This document shows, in pieces, positions 56,672 through 64,000 of a DNA stretch of 64,000 bases. Location of the stretch: contig NZ_AZUC01000046.1 of the NCBI RefSeq assembly GCF_000586555.1, positions 372,001-436,000 on the forward strand, read 5' to 3'. Every line of letters starts with the position of its first letter. The stretch's first letter is position 1. The stretch comes from Sporosarcina sp. D27. Lineage in GTDB: Bacteria; Bacillota; Bacilli; Bacillales_A; Planococcaceae. The notes beneath the pieces were generated by a model that ran no database searches, was not told where the DNA came from, and saw only the letters and a program-made list of their open reading frames with translations. The translations under genes and the position numbers were made by a program.

Positions 56672-57070
56672 TCATTCTGTCACTGAATTCACTTCAGAAC
56701 GGATTCCAGTTACGTGTACATTGACTTCTCCTGTTTCAATCGAAGTCATATGATACACTGCTTCCTTGATCTTTTTCTGTACGTTTGCAGCCACTTGTGG
56801 AATAAGTTGACCTTCTTCTGCTATACAAAAGACGTCGATAATGAGTTTGTTATCTACCCAGTCAGTTTTCACGCCTTTGCCGTGCATGACTTTTCCGAGT
56901 CGTTCTGCAACACCAGTTGCAAAGTTTCCTGAAGTCATCGCAATCCCTTGTACTTCAGAAGTTGCGATTCCAATAATAACTTCCAAAACTTCAGGAGCGA
57001 GCTCAATCTGGCCAAGGCTCTCGCTAGCAGAGGAGTTTGCTTCAATAAAAGAATTCGCTTTTTCAGCCAT
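56672..57070 (-). CDS. yqhY: Asp23/Gls24 family protein YqhY
   Basis: A 132-residue Asp23/Gls24 (DUF322) protein: LGQIELAPEVLEVIIGIATSEVQG near residues 19-42, GVAERLGKVMHGKGVK, and the end motif VNVHVTGIR. In B. subtilis the accB-accC-yqhY cluster links this protein to control of acetyl-CoA carboxylase activity; loss of yqhY gives suppressors in acc genes. Located 18 bp after accC and followed by a tetraloop terminator. Confidence 0.92.
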   Translation of the reverse strand: MAEKANSFIEANSSASESLGQIELAPEVLEVIIGIATSEVQGIAMTSGNFATGVAERLGKVMHGKGVKTDWVDNKLIIDVFCIAEEGQLIPQVAANVQKKIKEAVYHMTSIETGEVNVHVTGIRSEVNSVTE

Positions 57071-57088
57071 ATCAGCGCGCCTCCTTCC

Positions 57089-58441
57089 TTAGTTTGAGTT
57101 CATGACATCATATTTTTCAAGAAACTTCGTATCAAAGTCTCCTGATTTAAACACATCGTGATTCATAAGATTATAGTGGAACGGGATCGTTGTCTTAACC
57201 CCTTCTACCACGAATTCATCTAATGCTCGTTTCATGCGGGCAACTGCTTCTTCACGAGTGTCTGCATGAACAATCAGTTTCGCTACCATCGAGTCGTAAA
57301 ACGGCGGAATTTTGTATCCCGGATAAACTGCTGAATCTACACGTACTCCATTTCCACCTGGTGGAAGGTACATTTCAACCATACCTGGTGATGGCATGAA
57401 GTTTTTCTCAGGGTTTTCAGCGTTGATACGGCACTCGATTGACCAGCCATTAATCTTAATGTCTTTTTGTTTGAAAGGCAGCTTTTCACCCGCAGCAACT
57501 TTCAACTGTTGTTGAATTAGGTCAATACCCGTGATCATTTCAGTCACAGGGTGTTCTACCTGGATTCTTGTATTCATTTCCATGAAGTAGAACTTTTTGT
57601 TGATATGATCGAAGATGAATTCAACTGTACCAGCATTTTGGTAACCGACTGCTTCTGCCGCTTTCACAGCAGCTTGTCCCATTTCCTTTCGCAATTCAGG
57701 AGTAAGTGCCGGAGATGGTGCTTCCTCCACTAATTTTTGCATACGACGCTGAATGGAGCAATCCCGTTCACCAAGGTAAACTGTGTTGCCATGCTTATCT
57801 GCCAATACTTGAATTTCAACGTGGCGGAATACTTCAATGAACTTTTCAAGATACACTCCAGGGTTACCAAAAGCTGCTGCAGCTTCTTTTTGCGTAATCT
57901 TGATGCCTTTTTTGAGTTCCTCAGGATCTCGCGCTACGCGAATTCCTTTTCCTCCTCCACCAGCTGTAGCTTTGATAATTACAGGATAGCCTATTCCTTC
58001 TGCAACAGTAAGTGCTTCCTCTTCATCAGCAACTAGACCATCTGATCCTGGCACAATTGGTACTCCAGCTAGACGCATTGTTTCACGCGCGACGTCTTTT
58101 GTCCCCATACGTGAAATCGCATCAGATGTTGGACCGATAAACTCAATGCTCACTTCTTCACACATTTCAGCGAAACTAGCGTTTTCAGCAAGGAAACCAT
58201 ATCCTGGATGAATACCATCGCAATCGGTCATTTTGGCGACGCTTATGATATTTGAAAAGTTTAGGTAACTATCTTTTGAGAGTTTTGGTCCGATGCAAAA
58301 TGCTTCATCGGCAATTTTGACATGCAATGCATCGTGATCGGCTTCAGAGTAAACAGCGACTGTCTCTAAACCAAGCTCTTTACATGCACGGATAATACGT
58401 ACGGCAATTTCACCGCGATTAGCGATTAGAATTTTCTTCAT
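57089..58441 (-). CDS. accC: Biotin carboxylase subunit of acetyl-CoA carboxylase
   Basis: A 450-residue ATP-grasp enzyme that carboxylates biotin on AccB. Motifs: [15 protein letters not shown] at the N-terminus, the glycine loop [15 protein letters not shown] near residue 160, [13 protein letters not shown] and [14 protein letters not shown] with the catalytic Glu/Arg near 287-297. First step of fatty-acid synthesis. It could also serve the orphan PccB at 24647-26203, although this is inference. 13 bp downstream of accB. Confidence 0.97.
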   Translation of the reverse strand: MKKILIANRGEIAVRIIRACKELGLETVAVYSEADHDALHVKIADEAFCIGPKLSKDSYLNFSNIISVAKMTDCDGIHPGYGFLAENASFAEMCEEVSIEFIGPTSDAISRMGTKDVARETMRLAGVPIVPGSDGLVADEEEALTVAEGIGYPVIIKATAGGGGKGIRVARDPEELKKGIKITQKEAAAAFGNPGVYLEKFIEVFRHVEIQVLADKHGNTVYLGERDCSIQRRMQKLVEEAPSPALTPELRKEMGQAAVKAAEAVGYQNAGTVEFIFDHINKKFYFMEMNTRIQVEHPVTEMITGIDLIQQQLKVAAGEKLPFKQKDIKINGWSIECRINAENPEKNFMPSPGMVEMYLPPGGNGVRVDSAVYPGYKIPPFYDSMVAKLIVHADTREEAVARMKRALDEFVVEGVKTTIPFHYNLMNHDVFKSGDFDTKFLEKYDVMNSN

Positions 58442-58454
58442 CGTCCATTCCCCC

Positions 58455-58982
58455 TTAAATTTCTTTTACAAGGAAAAGAGGCTGTCCATACTCGACCAGC
58501 TGTCCATCTTTGACAAGAATTTCAACAATCTCACCAGACACTTCTGCTTCAATTTCGTTGAATAGCTTCATGGCTTCCACAATGCAGACAACATCTTCAG
58601 TTCCAACTTTTTGTCCCACTTGTACAAATGGAGCCGCTTCTGGAGATGATGACTTATAGAACGTACCGACCATTGGGGATACGATACTTTTTAATGACGG
58701 ATCAGCAACTTTTTCTTCAGCTACAGGTTCAACAACCGGAGCTGCCACTTTCTTAGGAGCTTCAACCGTTACAGGTGCGACTTGTTGGACAGCCTGTGCT
58801 CCTGAAGTTGAATCTTGAACATCTGGTACTGGCATTTGAACTTGAACCGGTGCCATGGCTGTTGCACTTGTATTACTTTTTACGATTTTAATTTTAGCTC
58901 CATCTGCTTCATACGTGAATTTGTCGATTGAAGACTGATCGATAAGTTTAATAATTTCTCTAATTTCTTGAATCTTTAACAT
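58455..58982 (-). CDS. accB: Biotin carboxyl carrier protein of acetyl-CoA carboxylase
   Basis: A 175-residue carrier with an N-terminal helical region ([17 protein letters not shown]), a Pro/Ala/Val-rich flexible linker (about 40-95) and a biotinyl domain with the biotin-accepting Lys139 in [12 protein letters not shown] 58982 follows AGGAGAATCGTTC. It heads the accB-accC-yqhY-nusB order and lies downstream of spoIIIAH, separated by a terminator. Confidence 0.96.
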   Translation of the reverse strand: MLKIQEIREIIKLIDQSSIDKFTYEADGAKIKIVKSNTSATAMAPVQVQMPVPDVQDSTSGAQAVQQVAPVTVEAPKKVAAPVVEPVAEEKVADPSLKSIVSPMVGTFYKSSSPEAAPFVQVGQKVGTEDVVCIVEAMKLFNEIEAEVSGEIVEILVKDGQLVEYGQPLFLVKEI

Positions 58983-59104
58983 GAACGATTCTCCTGACTC
59001 CATAAAGTTTTGTTTTACACCCTCATTCTCTATAGTAGACGTTTTTTATGGATTTTGAAATAGTTAACCCCCATTTCCCTTCTAAAAAAACTGTAAACAG
59101 AAAA

Positions 59105-59127
59105 AAAGACCCGTATTTTGGGCCTTT
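59105..59127 (-). terminator. Terminator of the spoIIIA operon
   Basis: AAAGGCCC (59127-59120) pairs with GGGTCTTT (59112-59105) around a 7-nt loop on the minus strand, followed by a T tract. Confidence 0.8.
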
Positions 59128-59133
59128 AACAGA

Positions 59134-59679
59134 TTATTGATTACCTGTGAAATCGACTTGTACTTTTTTAGCATCTTCCCAGCTTGCTAGAACATATTGA
59201 GTGATTTCATCTGCTAATTGTTTAGAATGTCCCTCAGTTGATAGCACAGTCACCTTTACCTCTCCGTTCTCTGTACGGACAAATGCTTCCGGATATCCAA
59301 GCGCCTTGATTTGTAATTCTAATAACGCTTCAGCGGAATCCCGTTTATTAAGCTCGGACATTTCGTCGAATGCTTCGTTTTTCTCTTCAGCTGTAGCATC
59401 AGGGGATGTCATCTTAGCATTCAGTTGTTCTGATATTTTACTACGCTCATCACGGACAGCCATCCGCATTTCTTCAAATAGATACGACGTTGCAAACACC
59501 GGCGTTTGCTTATCAGATGAGCCTTTTTTCGGGACTTCAGCCGTTTCACTCATATCATTTGAAAAAATGGAGATACCATCGAATGGCATTGGTGCTTTCT
59601 CTTTAATATAGTAAATCGAGATGACAGCAACAAGGCTCATTAGTGTTAAAAACCAAACTGTTCGTTTATTTGTTCTCAT
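59134..59679 (-). CDS. spoIIIAH: Stage III sporulation protein AH
   Basis: A protein of about 181 residues with one N-terminal membrane helix (about residues 7-25) and an extracytoplasmic domain that ends in the YscJ/FliF-like ring-building motif (ELQIKALGYPEAFVRTENGEVKVTV region, about residues 125-150). On the mother-cell side it binds forespore SpoIIQ across the septum and forms a ring of the feeding-tube channel. Residue count is lower than the B. subtilis 218. Two adjacent ATGs (59682, 59679) follow AAGGGGGAACT; the second has the better spacing. Confidence 0.9.
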   Translation of the reverse strand: MRTNKRTVWFLTLMSLVAVISIYYIKEKAPMPFDGISIFSNDMSETAEVPKKGSSDKQTPVFATSYLFEEMRMAVRDERSKISEQLNAKMTSPDATAEEKNEAFDEMSELNKRDSAEALLELQIKALGYPEAFVRTENGEVKVTVLSTEGHSKQLADEITQYVLASWEDAKKVQVDFTGNQ

Positions 59680-60097
59680 CATAGTTCCCCCTTTTGGTCA
59701 TTTCCACGATAACAATTCGATGTTCTGGTACTTGAAGGACAGCAGACAATATCCTTGTGAGTTCAGATTTGAGACCAGGATTCCCGGCTCCTTCCGCCAC
59801 AACAAGAACTCCCGTCGCTTCGTTTGTGTTGGAGTCCGCTGACTTTGTAAAGTAATCAGTTAGCGGTGATTGTTCTTTTGCTCCCTTAGGAGGATGAAGG
59901 TATATGGAAACCTCCCCCACTCCATCTATCTTTTTCAAAGCTGTTTCAAGTGCTGCCGCTTCTGTATTCCCCTCCTTTTCATTAGACTTCCCGGACGTCG
60001 CTCCATCTGAGTTCCAGGGTGGATTGAGTAAGATGAATACGAGAACCGTGATCGCTATGAATAGGATCACTTGCATTTTCCCAGTCGGTTTTTGCAT
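59666..60097 (-). CDS. spoIIIAG: Stage III sporulation protein AG (compact)
   Basis: A 143-residue protein with an N-terminal membrane helix (about residues 8-25), a Gly/Ser/Glu-rich linker and an extracytoplasmic ring-building domain (ALETALKKIDGVGEVSIYL to GVLVVAEGAG and VPEHRIVIVEM). B. subtilis SpoIIIAG has 229 residues; here the long insertion within the ring-building motif, which forms the large beta-triangle ring, is reduced to about 25 residues between IYLHPPKG and NEATGVLVV. It overlaps spoIIIAH by 14-17 bp. No strong ribosome binding site precedes ATG 60097. Confidence 0.85.
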   Translation of the reverse strand: MQKPTGKMQVILFIAITVLVFILLNPPWNSDGATSGKSNEKEGNTEAAALETALKKIDGVGEVSIYLHPPKGAKEQSPLTDYFTKSADSNTNEATGVLVVAEGAGNPGLKSELTRILSAVLQVPEHRIVIVEMTKRGNYDENK

Positions 60098-60175
60098 GAC
60101 ATCACCATTCCATCTGTCTGTTTAGGACCGGGGGCCTGTTCATCTATGAAACAATGTATGCACAATTCCTTGTCC

Positions 60176-60333
60176 CTATAACCTGAGAAAGGAAAAGATA
60201 TTCAATAACAGCCACATACCAGCTGCAAGTTTAGCCAAGTGGCCAAATTCTTCCCTTCTAGATTCTGGCAACATCATAGACAAAACCCCCGAGAGAACCG
60301 AAATCAGGACAACACCTATTAGAAATTTGCCAT
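60176..60333 (-). CDS. spoIIIAF: Stage III sporulation protein AF, short and requiring a -1 frameshift
   Basis: An AAGGGGGG ribosome binding site and ATG at 60333 start a frame that reads Met-Ala-Asn-Phe and hits tandem stops TAA-TAG (60321-60316). In the -1 frame the sequence continues for 48 residues (LIGVVLISVLSGVLSMML, then PESRREEFGHLAKLAAGMW and a second helix) to a stop at 60176. The two helices match the N-terminal membrane part of SpoIIIAF. The codons GCA AAT TTC form a slippery A_AAT_TTC. The fused product would have 52 residues; B. subtilis SpoIIIAF has 206, so the soluble C-terminal domain is missing. A sequencing error, a pseudogene or programmed frameshifting are alternatives. 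Confidence 0.6.
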
Positions 60334-60354
60334 TTCGATTCCCCCCTTTTTCCG

Positions 60355-61257
60355 TTAAGTCATAGAAAGTTTCACGTAAACGATAAAAAATAGCACCGTA
60401 TAAACAAATGCAAAAATCATTAGAAATGTAATAGCACACAACACGAATAGAGATCGTCCGATATCATCCAATACGTCAGATAACTCAGATGAAGTGAACG
60501 GTTCGATCAGCGCTGCACACCATCGATATAAAAAGGCCAAAAGCAACGTCTGCACGACAGGTAGGATGGCAATCCCCCACAATGTTACTAGTAGCCAGCC
60601 TCCCACCATAACTCCTGCCCCTGATGAATACCGGCCAAGTGTACCCATGCTGTCTGTCACAAATGATCCGACGAACGGAATGTTCTGTCGAATCAATTCC
60701 TTCAGAGGTTCACTTGCTGCTTCTGAAATCCCCCAAGAAACTGCTCCTCCAGCAGTTATGAAAATCGAGTAGGCCGCAACAATTGATGAAACAACAGCTA
60801 ATAATGTTGTCCGCAGCATGTCCGAAAGCTTTGAATACGAAATAAGAGGATTCAGACGGGTAACGATATCAAACAGCAACGCAGCAGTGACCAAGGGCAA
60901 CAACAATCTATCAGCGAAAAACACAGCACCATTTGCAAACAACAGCAGAGCAGGCTGAAAGTTGAGAAGGCTCAGTGCATTTCCCGAAATAGCCATGCCT
61001 GCAGTCAAAACCGGATAGCTCGTAACAAATAACATAGCTATCGACTTCATGAGTTGTTGGATCAGCAAGAGTTGCTCAAATGCCGGACGTAAAACTACAA
61101 GAATTATCACGATATAAAGTAATTGCTTTGTCCACTCCGAGAATGAGGGGAATAGATAATTTAATACTGTCGCCAATAGCGCAATGATAATTACGACAAT
61201 GAAGCTATATAGCAAGCCACTAATTAGTGATTGCAGAAAATCGAGTATGGTCATCAT
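60355..61257 (-). CDS. spoIIIAE: Stage III sporulation protein AE
   Basis: A 300-residue multispanning membrane protein with about eight helices, matching the membrane core of SpoIIIAE (segments GNALSLLNFQPALLLFANG, LSDMLRTTLLAVVSS, and LLAFLYRWCAALIEPF followed by DVLDDIGRSLF). In B. subtilis a signal peptide and an extracytoplasmic domain of about 100 residues precede this core; here the protein begins directly at the first membrane helix. ATG 61257 lies 8 bp after the spoIIIAD stop; a second ATG follows. No true ribosome binding site beyond a G5 run is seen, so coupling to spoIIIAD is probable. Confidence 0.88.
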   Translation of the reverse strand: MMTILDFLQSLISGLLYSFIVVIIIALLATVLNYLFPSFSEWTKQLLYIVIILVVLRPAFEQLLLIQQLMKSIAMLFVTSYPVLTAGMAISGNALSLLNFQPALLLFANGAVFFADRLLLPLVTAALLFDIVTRLNPLISYSKLSDMLRTTLLAVVSSIVAAYSIFITAGGAVSWGISEAASEPLKELIRQNIPFVGSFVTDSMGTLGRYSSGAGVMVGGWLLVTLWGIAILPVVQTLLLAFLYRWCAALIEPFTSSELSDVLDDIGRSLFVLCAITFLMIFAFVYTVLFFIVYVKLSMT

Positions 61258-61264
61258 CCCCCAT

Positions 61265-61642
61265 TCACGGCGTAATGAGCGCAGTGAGTGTCTGTATGAG
61301 ATTGACAAGCTCAGGCAGCCAGAAGGACAGGATAGCAATTTTGACTACAAATTGAGCTAAGTTCGCGAGCGACGAATATCCGGATTCAGACAAATGTTGC
61401 GTGATTGACTCAGAAATAAAAAACAAGAACGCACTAATTAACAGAAGTTGCCCATATGGCTCAGGTACGCCGTGAAAAATATCGCTCAATTTTTTAATGA
61501 ACGGGATCAAAACGGTCATCATGATATAAGCAAGAACAAATAGAAACAAGGCACTATACAAGATCGGATGTAATTGCGGGACTGCAAAACGGATAACGAG
61601 TAGCAATAAGAAAACGACGAGTAATTGAAAAAGGAGTGCCAT
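61265..61642 (-). CDS. spoIIIAD: Stage III sporulation protein AD
   Basis: A 125-residue membrane protein with about four helices (starting MALLFQLLVVFLLLLV; a later segment has LLLISAFLFFISESITQ and LAQFVVKIAILSFWLPEL), the SpoIIIAD pattern. SpoIIIAC and AD resemble CpaC/FliQ-type small export-apparatus proteins in the feeding-tube channel. The start at 61642 shares one base with the spoIIIAC stop (TAATG) and has no separate ribosome binding site, so translation is coupled; ATG 61663 is an alternative. Confidence 0.85.
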   Translation of the reverse strand: MALLFQLLVVFLLLLVIRFAVPQLHPILYSALFLFVLAYIMMTVLIPFIKKLSDIFHGVPEPYGQLLLISAFLFFISESITQHLSESGYSSLANLAQFVVKIAILSFWLPELVNLIQTLTALITP

Positions 61643-61851
61643 TACATTGCCAAAGAAAGCCATTGAAAGAACTCGGAAATCTCAGTAAAGAAAATCTTTA
61701 AAAAGCGAATCATTTCTACTGCGATATACAAATACGCAATGAAAAATAAGAAAAAAGAGAACTCTTTCTTTCCTGTCTGTTCGAAAAAGATGTGCAAACA
61801 ACCGATAACCAGTCCGATGCCGGCAATTCGCAATAAATCATTCAGTTCCAT
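61642..61851 (-). CDS. spoIIIAC: Stage III sporulation protein AC; first gene of the operon here
   Basis: A 69-residue protein with two helices: LLRIAGIGLVIGCLHIFFEQTGKKEFSFFLFF contains the hallmark IAGIGLV-x-x-LH and QTGKKE turn shared with B. subtilis SpoIIIAC. A strong AGGAGGAGG site precedes ATG 61851. In the usual operon spoIIIAA (an ATPase) and spoIIIAB come first; here the upstream neighbour on the same strand is efp with its terminator, 126 bp away, so both are absent from this locus. Confidence 0.9.
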   Translation of the reverse strand: MELNDLLRIAGIGLVIGCLHIFFEQTGKKEFSFFLFFIAYLYIAVEMIRFLKIFFTEISEFFQWLSLAM

Positions 61852-61873
61852 CCGGCGATCCTCCTCCTGTTTC

Positions 61874-61902
61874 ACTATACGCACGTGCTTCAGACAATAT
61901 GA
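61874..61902 (-). promoter_or_regulatory. Candidate sigma-E promoter of spoIIIAC-AH
   Basis: On the minus strand TCATATT (61902-61896) matches the sigma-E -35 consensus KMATATT, and CGTATAGT (61881-61874) matches 5 of 8 bases of CATACAAT, with 14 bp between. It immediately follows the efp terminator. The leader would be very short, so the transcript start needs mapping. Confidence 0.45.
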
Positions 61903-61941
61903 AAAACGCTTGCCCATTCGATGTGAATGGGCAAGCGTTTT
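61902..61941 (-). terminator. Terminator of efp
   Basis: A perfect 16-bp stem (AAACGCTTGCCCATTC and its complement, 61904-61919 and 61925-61940) with a 5-nt loop; the minus strand continues TTTTTC. Confidence 0.9.
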
Positions 61942-61977
61942 AGAAGTTACTTTTATAGGTTTTCAATATATTAGAGA

Positions 61978-62535
61978 TTATGCGCGCGACACATATTCGC
62001 CTTCTTCTGTATTGATGATGAGTTTGTCACCAATGTTAATAAAGAATGGCACTTGAACTGTAAGACCTGTTTCAAGCTTCGCTGGCTTAGATCCACCACT
62101 CGCAGTATCGCCTTTAATACCTGGTTCAGTTTCAGCAACTTCAAGTACAACTGTCGAAGGTACTTCTACGCCAAGTACTTCCTCTTTGTATTGAATGACG
62201 TGCACTTCCATGTTTTCTTTCAAGTAATTCAATTCTTCTTCAATTTGCTTTGTAGGCAGTTCGATTTGCTCGAAACTTTCGTTATCCATAAAGACGTGAT
62301 CGTCACCGTTAGCATATAGATACTGCATACGTTTATTGTCAATTTGTGCTTTCGCTACTTTCTCTCCAGCACGGAAAGTCTTCTCGTTCACGTTACCCGA
62401 ACGTAAATTACGTAATTTCGAACGGACAAACGCAGCGCCTTTTCCTGGCTTAACGTGTTGGAATTCCATAACGCGCCAAATATCTCCGTCTACTTCGATT
62501 GTCAATCCTGTTTTAAAATCGTTTACTGAAATCAT
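61978..62535 (-). CDS. efp: Elongation factor P
   Basis: A 185-residue translation factor that rescues ribosomes stalled on polyproline. Three beta-barrel domains are present: KOW-like N-domain with the loop [10 protein letters not shown] carrying Lys32, which is modified in B. subtilis, then OB domains with the EFP signature [20 protein letters not shown] near the end. ATG 62535 follows TTGGAGGAAAC. It is co-directional with pepQ (20 bp downstream of it) and closes with a strong terminator. Confidence 0.96.
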   Translation of the reverse strand: MISVNDFKTGLTIEVDGDIWRVMEFQHVKPGKGAAFVRSKLRNLRSGNVNEKTFRAGEKVAKAQIDNKRMQYLYANGDDHVFMDNESFEQIELPTKQIEEELNYLKENMEVHVIQYKEEVLGVEVPSTVVLEVAETEPGIKGDTASGGSKPAKLETGLTVQVPFFINIGDKLIINTEEGEYVSRA

Positions 62536-62555
62536 CTTGTTTCCTCCAATAGCTC

Positions 62556-63614
62556 TTATAAAATTTGCAGTTCTTTTGTACAGTGAGTCAACCGTTCACA
62601 ACCATTTTCAGTGATCACTAAATCGTCTTCGATCCTTACGCCTCCGATACCCGGCAAATAAATGCCTGGCTCAGCAGTAACCGTCATGTTCGGTTCCAGT
62701 ACCGTTTCAGAGCGGAAGGACAGCCCAGGAGCTTCATGGACCTCAAGACCAATTCCGTGACCTGTAGAATGGCCGAACGCTTCTCCGTACCCTTTTGAAG
62801 CAATATGATCCCGTGCAATCGCATCTGCTTGGATGCCGGTCATCCCTGGTTTGATGCCTTCAACTGCCAATTTCTGCGCAGCAAGGGTAATCTCATAGAT
62901 TTCCCGCATTTTTTCCGATGGTTCACCGACAGCCACTGTTCGCGTTATGTCGGAGATGTATCCATTATACAACGCACCGTAATCCAATGTCACGAGTTCT
63001 CCAGTTTCAATTTTTTTGTCGGTTGCAACACCATGAGGAAGTGCACCTCGAATACCCGAAGCGACAATTGTATCAAATGAAGAAGAAGTCGCCCCTTGTT
63101 TACGCATGAAGAACTCCAGTTCGTTCGCTACTTCGAGTTCTGTCATGCCAGCTTTGATGAAGCCACAAATATGCGTGAATGCATCGTCAGCAATTTTTGC
63201 AGCTTGCTTCAATACTTCCAATTCTTCAGGTGTCTTAATGATTCGGAGTTTTTCAACAAGACCTGCAGTTGGAATCAGCTCAGCTGTTACTTTGCTTTTA
63301 TACAGCTCATACATACCAAATGTCAAATCTTCTTTTTCAAATCCTAAACGCTTCACCTTCATCTGCTCAACTTGTTGGGCAACTTCTTCAATAATCGTTT
63401 TTTCATGTTGAACAATGCGGAAATCTTTGATTTGGTCTGCTGCTTGCTCCATATATCTGAAATCAGTAATGAATACTGCGTCGTCATTAGAAATGATCGC
63501 AACACCTGCAGTCCCAGTAAAGCCTGTCATATATCGACGATTATAGCCACTCGTAACAAATAAAGCATCCAGATCTTTTTCAACTAATAACTCTCTAAGT
63601 TTTGTAAGTTTCAT
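62556..63614 (-). CDS. pepQ: M24 Xaa-Pro aminopeptidase/dipeptidase (YqhT, PepQ-like)
   Basis: A 352-residue pita-bread metallopeptidase. The N-terminal creatinase-like domain (1-125) is followed by the catalytic domain with metal ligands in [19 protein letters not shown] (two Asp), [14 protein letters not shown] (His), [11 protein letters not shown] (Glu) and [11 protein letters not shown] (Glu). It cleaves peptides before proline. The start is taken at ATG 63614; an in-frame ATG at 63623 overlaps the aroQ stop (ATGA) but is only 2 bp from GGAAGGG. Operon order aroQ-pepQ-efp as in B. subtilis yqhS-yqhT-efp. Confidence 0.93.
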   Translation of the reverse strand: MKLTKLRELLVEKDLDALFVTSGYNRRYMTGFTGTAGVAIISNDDAVFITDFRYMEQAADQIKDFRIVQHEKTIIEEVAQQVEQMKVKRLGFEKEDLTFGMYELYKSKVTAELIPTAGLVEKLRIIKTPEELEVLKQAAKIADDAFTHICGFIKAGMTELEVANELEFFMRKQGATSSSFDTIVASGIRGALPHGVATDKKIETGELVTLDYGALYNGYISDITRTVAVGEPSEKMREIYEITLAAQKLAVEGIKPGMTGIQADAIARDHIASKGYGEAFGHSTGHGIGLEVHEAPGLSFRSETVLEPNMTVTAEPGIYLPGIGGVRIEDDLVITENGCERLTHCTKELQIL

Positions 63615-63619
63615 AATAA

Positions 63620-64000
63620 TCATTTCCCTTCCATTTTACGAATCAATGCGCGTGCACCCAACTCATAGCCATCGGTTCCAAATCCCGAAATCTGCCCTGC
63701 ACACACAGGAGCAAGCAAAGAGGTCTGCCTGAATGACTCTCGGTTATGTATATTCGAAATGTGTACTTCTACAACTGGTAAGTTTACAGATGCAATGGCA
63801 TCCCGAATAGCAATACTCGTATGTGTGTAAGCGCCAGGATTAAAAACGATTCCATATGTATCCTCGTCCGCCGCCTGATGAATACGATCAATCAAAGCGC
63901 CCTCATGGTTCGATTGAAAACACGATAACCCGATATTATGGTCCATGCATAACTCGCGAATACGAACTTCAATATCCTCGAGTGTTTCATGCCCATAAAC
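63620..64000 (-). CDS. aroQ: Type II 3-dehydroquinate dehydratase, N-terminus beyond window
   Basis: The visible 126 residues belong to dehydroquinase II of the shikimate pathway. They begin inside YGHETLEDIE, which in family members follows the N-terminal catalytic Tyr loop, and include FQSNHEGALIDRIHQA, the substrate-binding NPGAYTHTSIAIRDAI, EVHISNIHNRESFR and the end segment. About 20 residues with the catalytic tyrosine lie past the right edge. It overlaps the extended start of pepQ. Confidence 0.94.
   Translation of the reverse strand, partial: VYGHETLEDIEVRIRELCMDHNIGLSCFQSNHEGALIDRIHQAADEDTYGIVFNPGAYTHTSIAIRDAIASVNLPVVEVHISNIHNRESFRQTSLLAPVCAGQISGFGTDGYELGARALIRKMEGK

Noticed and set aside
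1..64000. tRNA, rRNA, CRISPR arrays, prophage genes, transposases or integrases
   Set aside because: None could be recognised by sequence; repeats seen are short palindromes only.

Overview
The window is a 64-kb chromosomal segment of a low-to-moderate GC, endospore-type Firmicute. Gene content and order (aroQ-pepQ-efp-spoIIIA-accBC-yqhY-nusB-folD-xseAB-ispA-dxs-tlyA-argR-recN-spoIVB-spo0A, then glycerophosphodiesterase, DUF2627, bkd operon, brxB, methylmalonyl-CoA genes, yqjE, dinB, rnz, namA, proI, yqjP, yqjQ) follow the yqh-yqi-yqj region of Bacillus subtilis. The mutAB-meaB-mce-pccB set, leucine dehydrogenase, Prli42 and compact sporulation proteins fit Bacillales outside Bacillus sensu stricto. 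Planococcaceae such as Sporosarcina is my inference, not something the sequence proves.

Layout. 1-4.8 kb: a ferredoxin-NADP reductase (truncated by the window edge) divergent from a four-gene Fe-siderophore ABC transporter, with one Fur box over both promoters. 4.8-12 kb: SDR dehydrogenase, NCS1 permease, BCCT osmolyte transporter, two small membrane proteins, a membrane-anchored serine protease, a 47-aa protein and a divergent HPr-kinase-like protein. 12.3-16.1 kb: yqjQ, yqjP, proI, namA. 16.1-20.7 kb: an AT-rich accessory block (Ca/Na antiporter, histidine phosphatase, DUF402, peptidase E, small Sm-like protein) with repeat-like palindromes. 20.8-32.3 kb: rnz, dinB, cheW, yqjE and propionyl-CoA/methylmalonyl-CoA genes. 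32.4-42.4 kb: branched-chain keto-acid operon bkdR-ptb-bcd-buk-lpd-bkdAA-bkdAB-bkdB. 42.5-64 kb: yqzF-like, GDPD, FapA-like, spo0A, spoIVB, recN, argR, isoprenoid/DNA repair/folate/fatty-acid genes, spoIIIAC-AH, efp, pepQ and aroQ (truncated at the edge).

The genes work together in a few blocks. Leucine dehydrogenase and the Bkd complex turn Val/Ile/Leu into branched acyl-CoAs; Ptb/Buk recover ATP; propionyl-CoA from Ile/Val can pass through PccB, Mce and MutAB (repaired by MeaB) to succinyl-CoA. Spo0A, SpoIVB and SpoIIIAC-AH are the sporulation set.

The most unusual observations are: (1) a spoIIIA operon that starts at spoIIIAC, with no spoIIIAA or spoIIIAB between it and efp, and in which spoIIIAF can be read only through a -1 shift at a canonical-looking slippery heptamer followed by tandem stops; AE, AF, AG and the neighbouring SpoIVB are all markedly shorter than in B. 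subtilis; (2) a BkdR regulator that has lost the GAFTGA sigma-54 loop and both arginine-finger positions, in an operon with no room for a -24/-12 promoter after bkdR; (3) back-to-back sigma-A promoters sharing a -35 region next to a 0A box; (4) a HprK-like protein with an altered signature motif.
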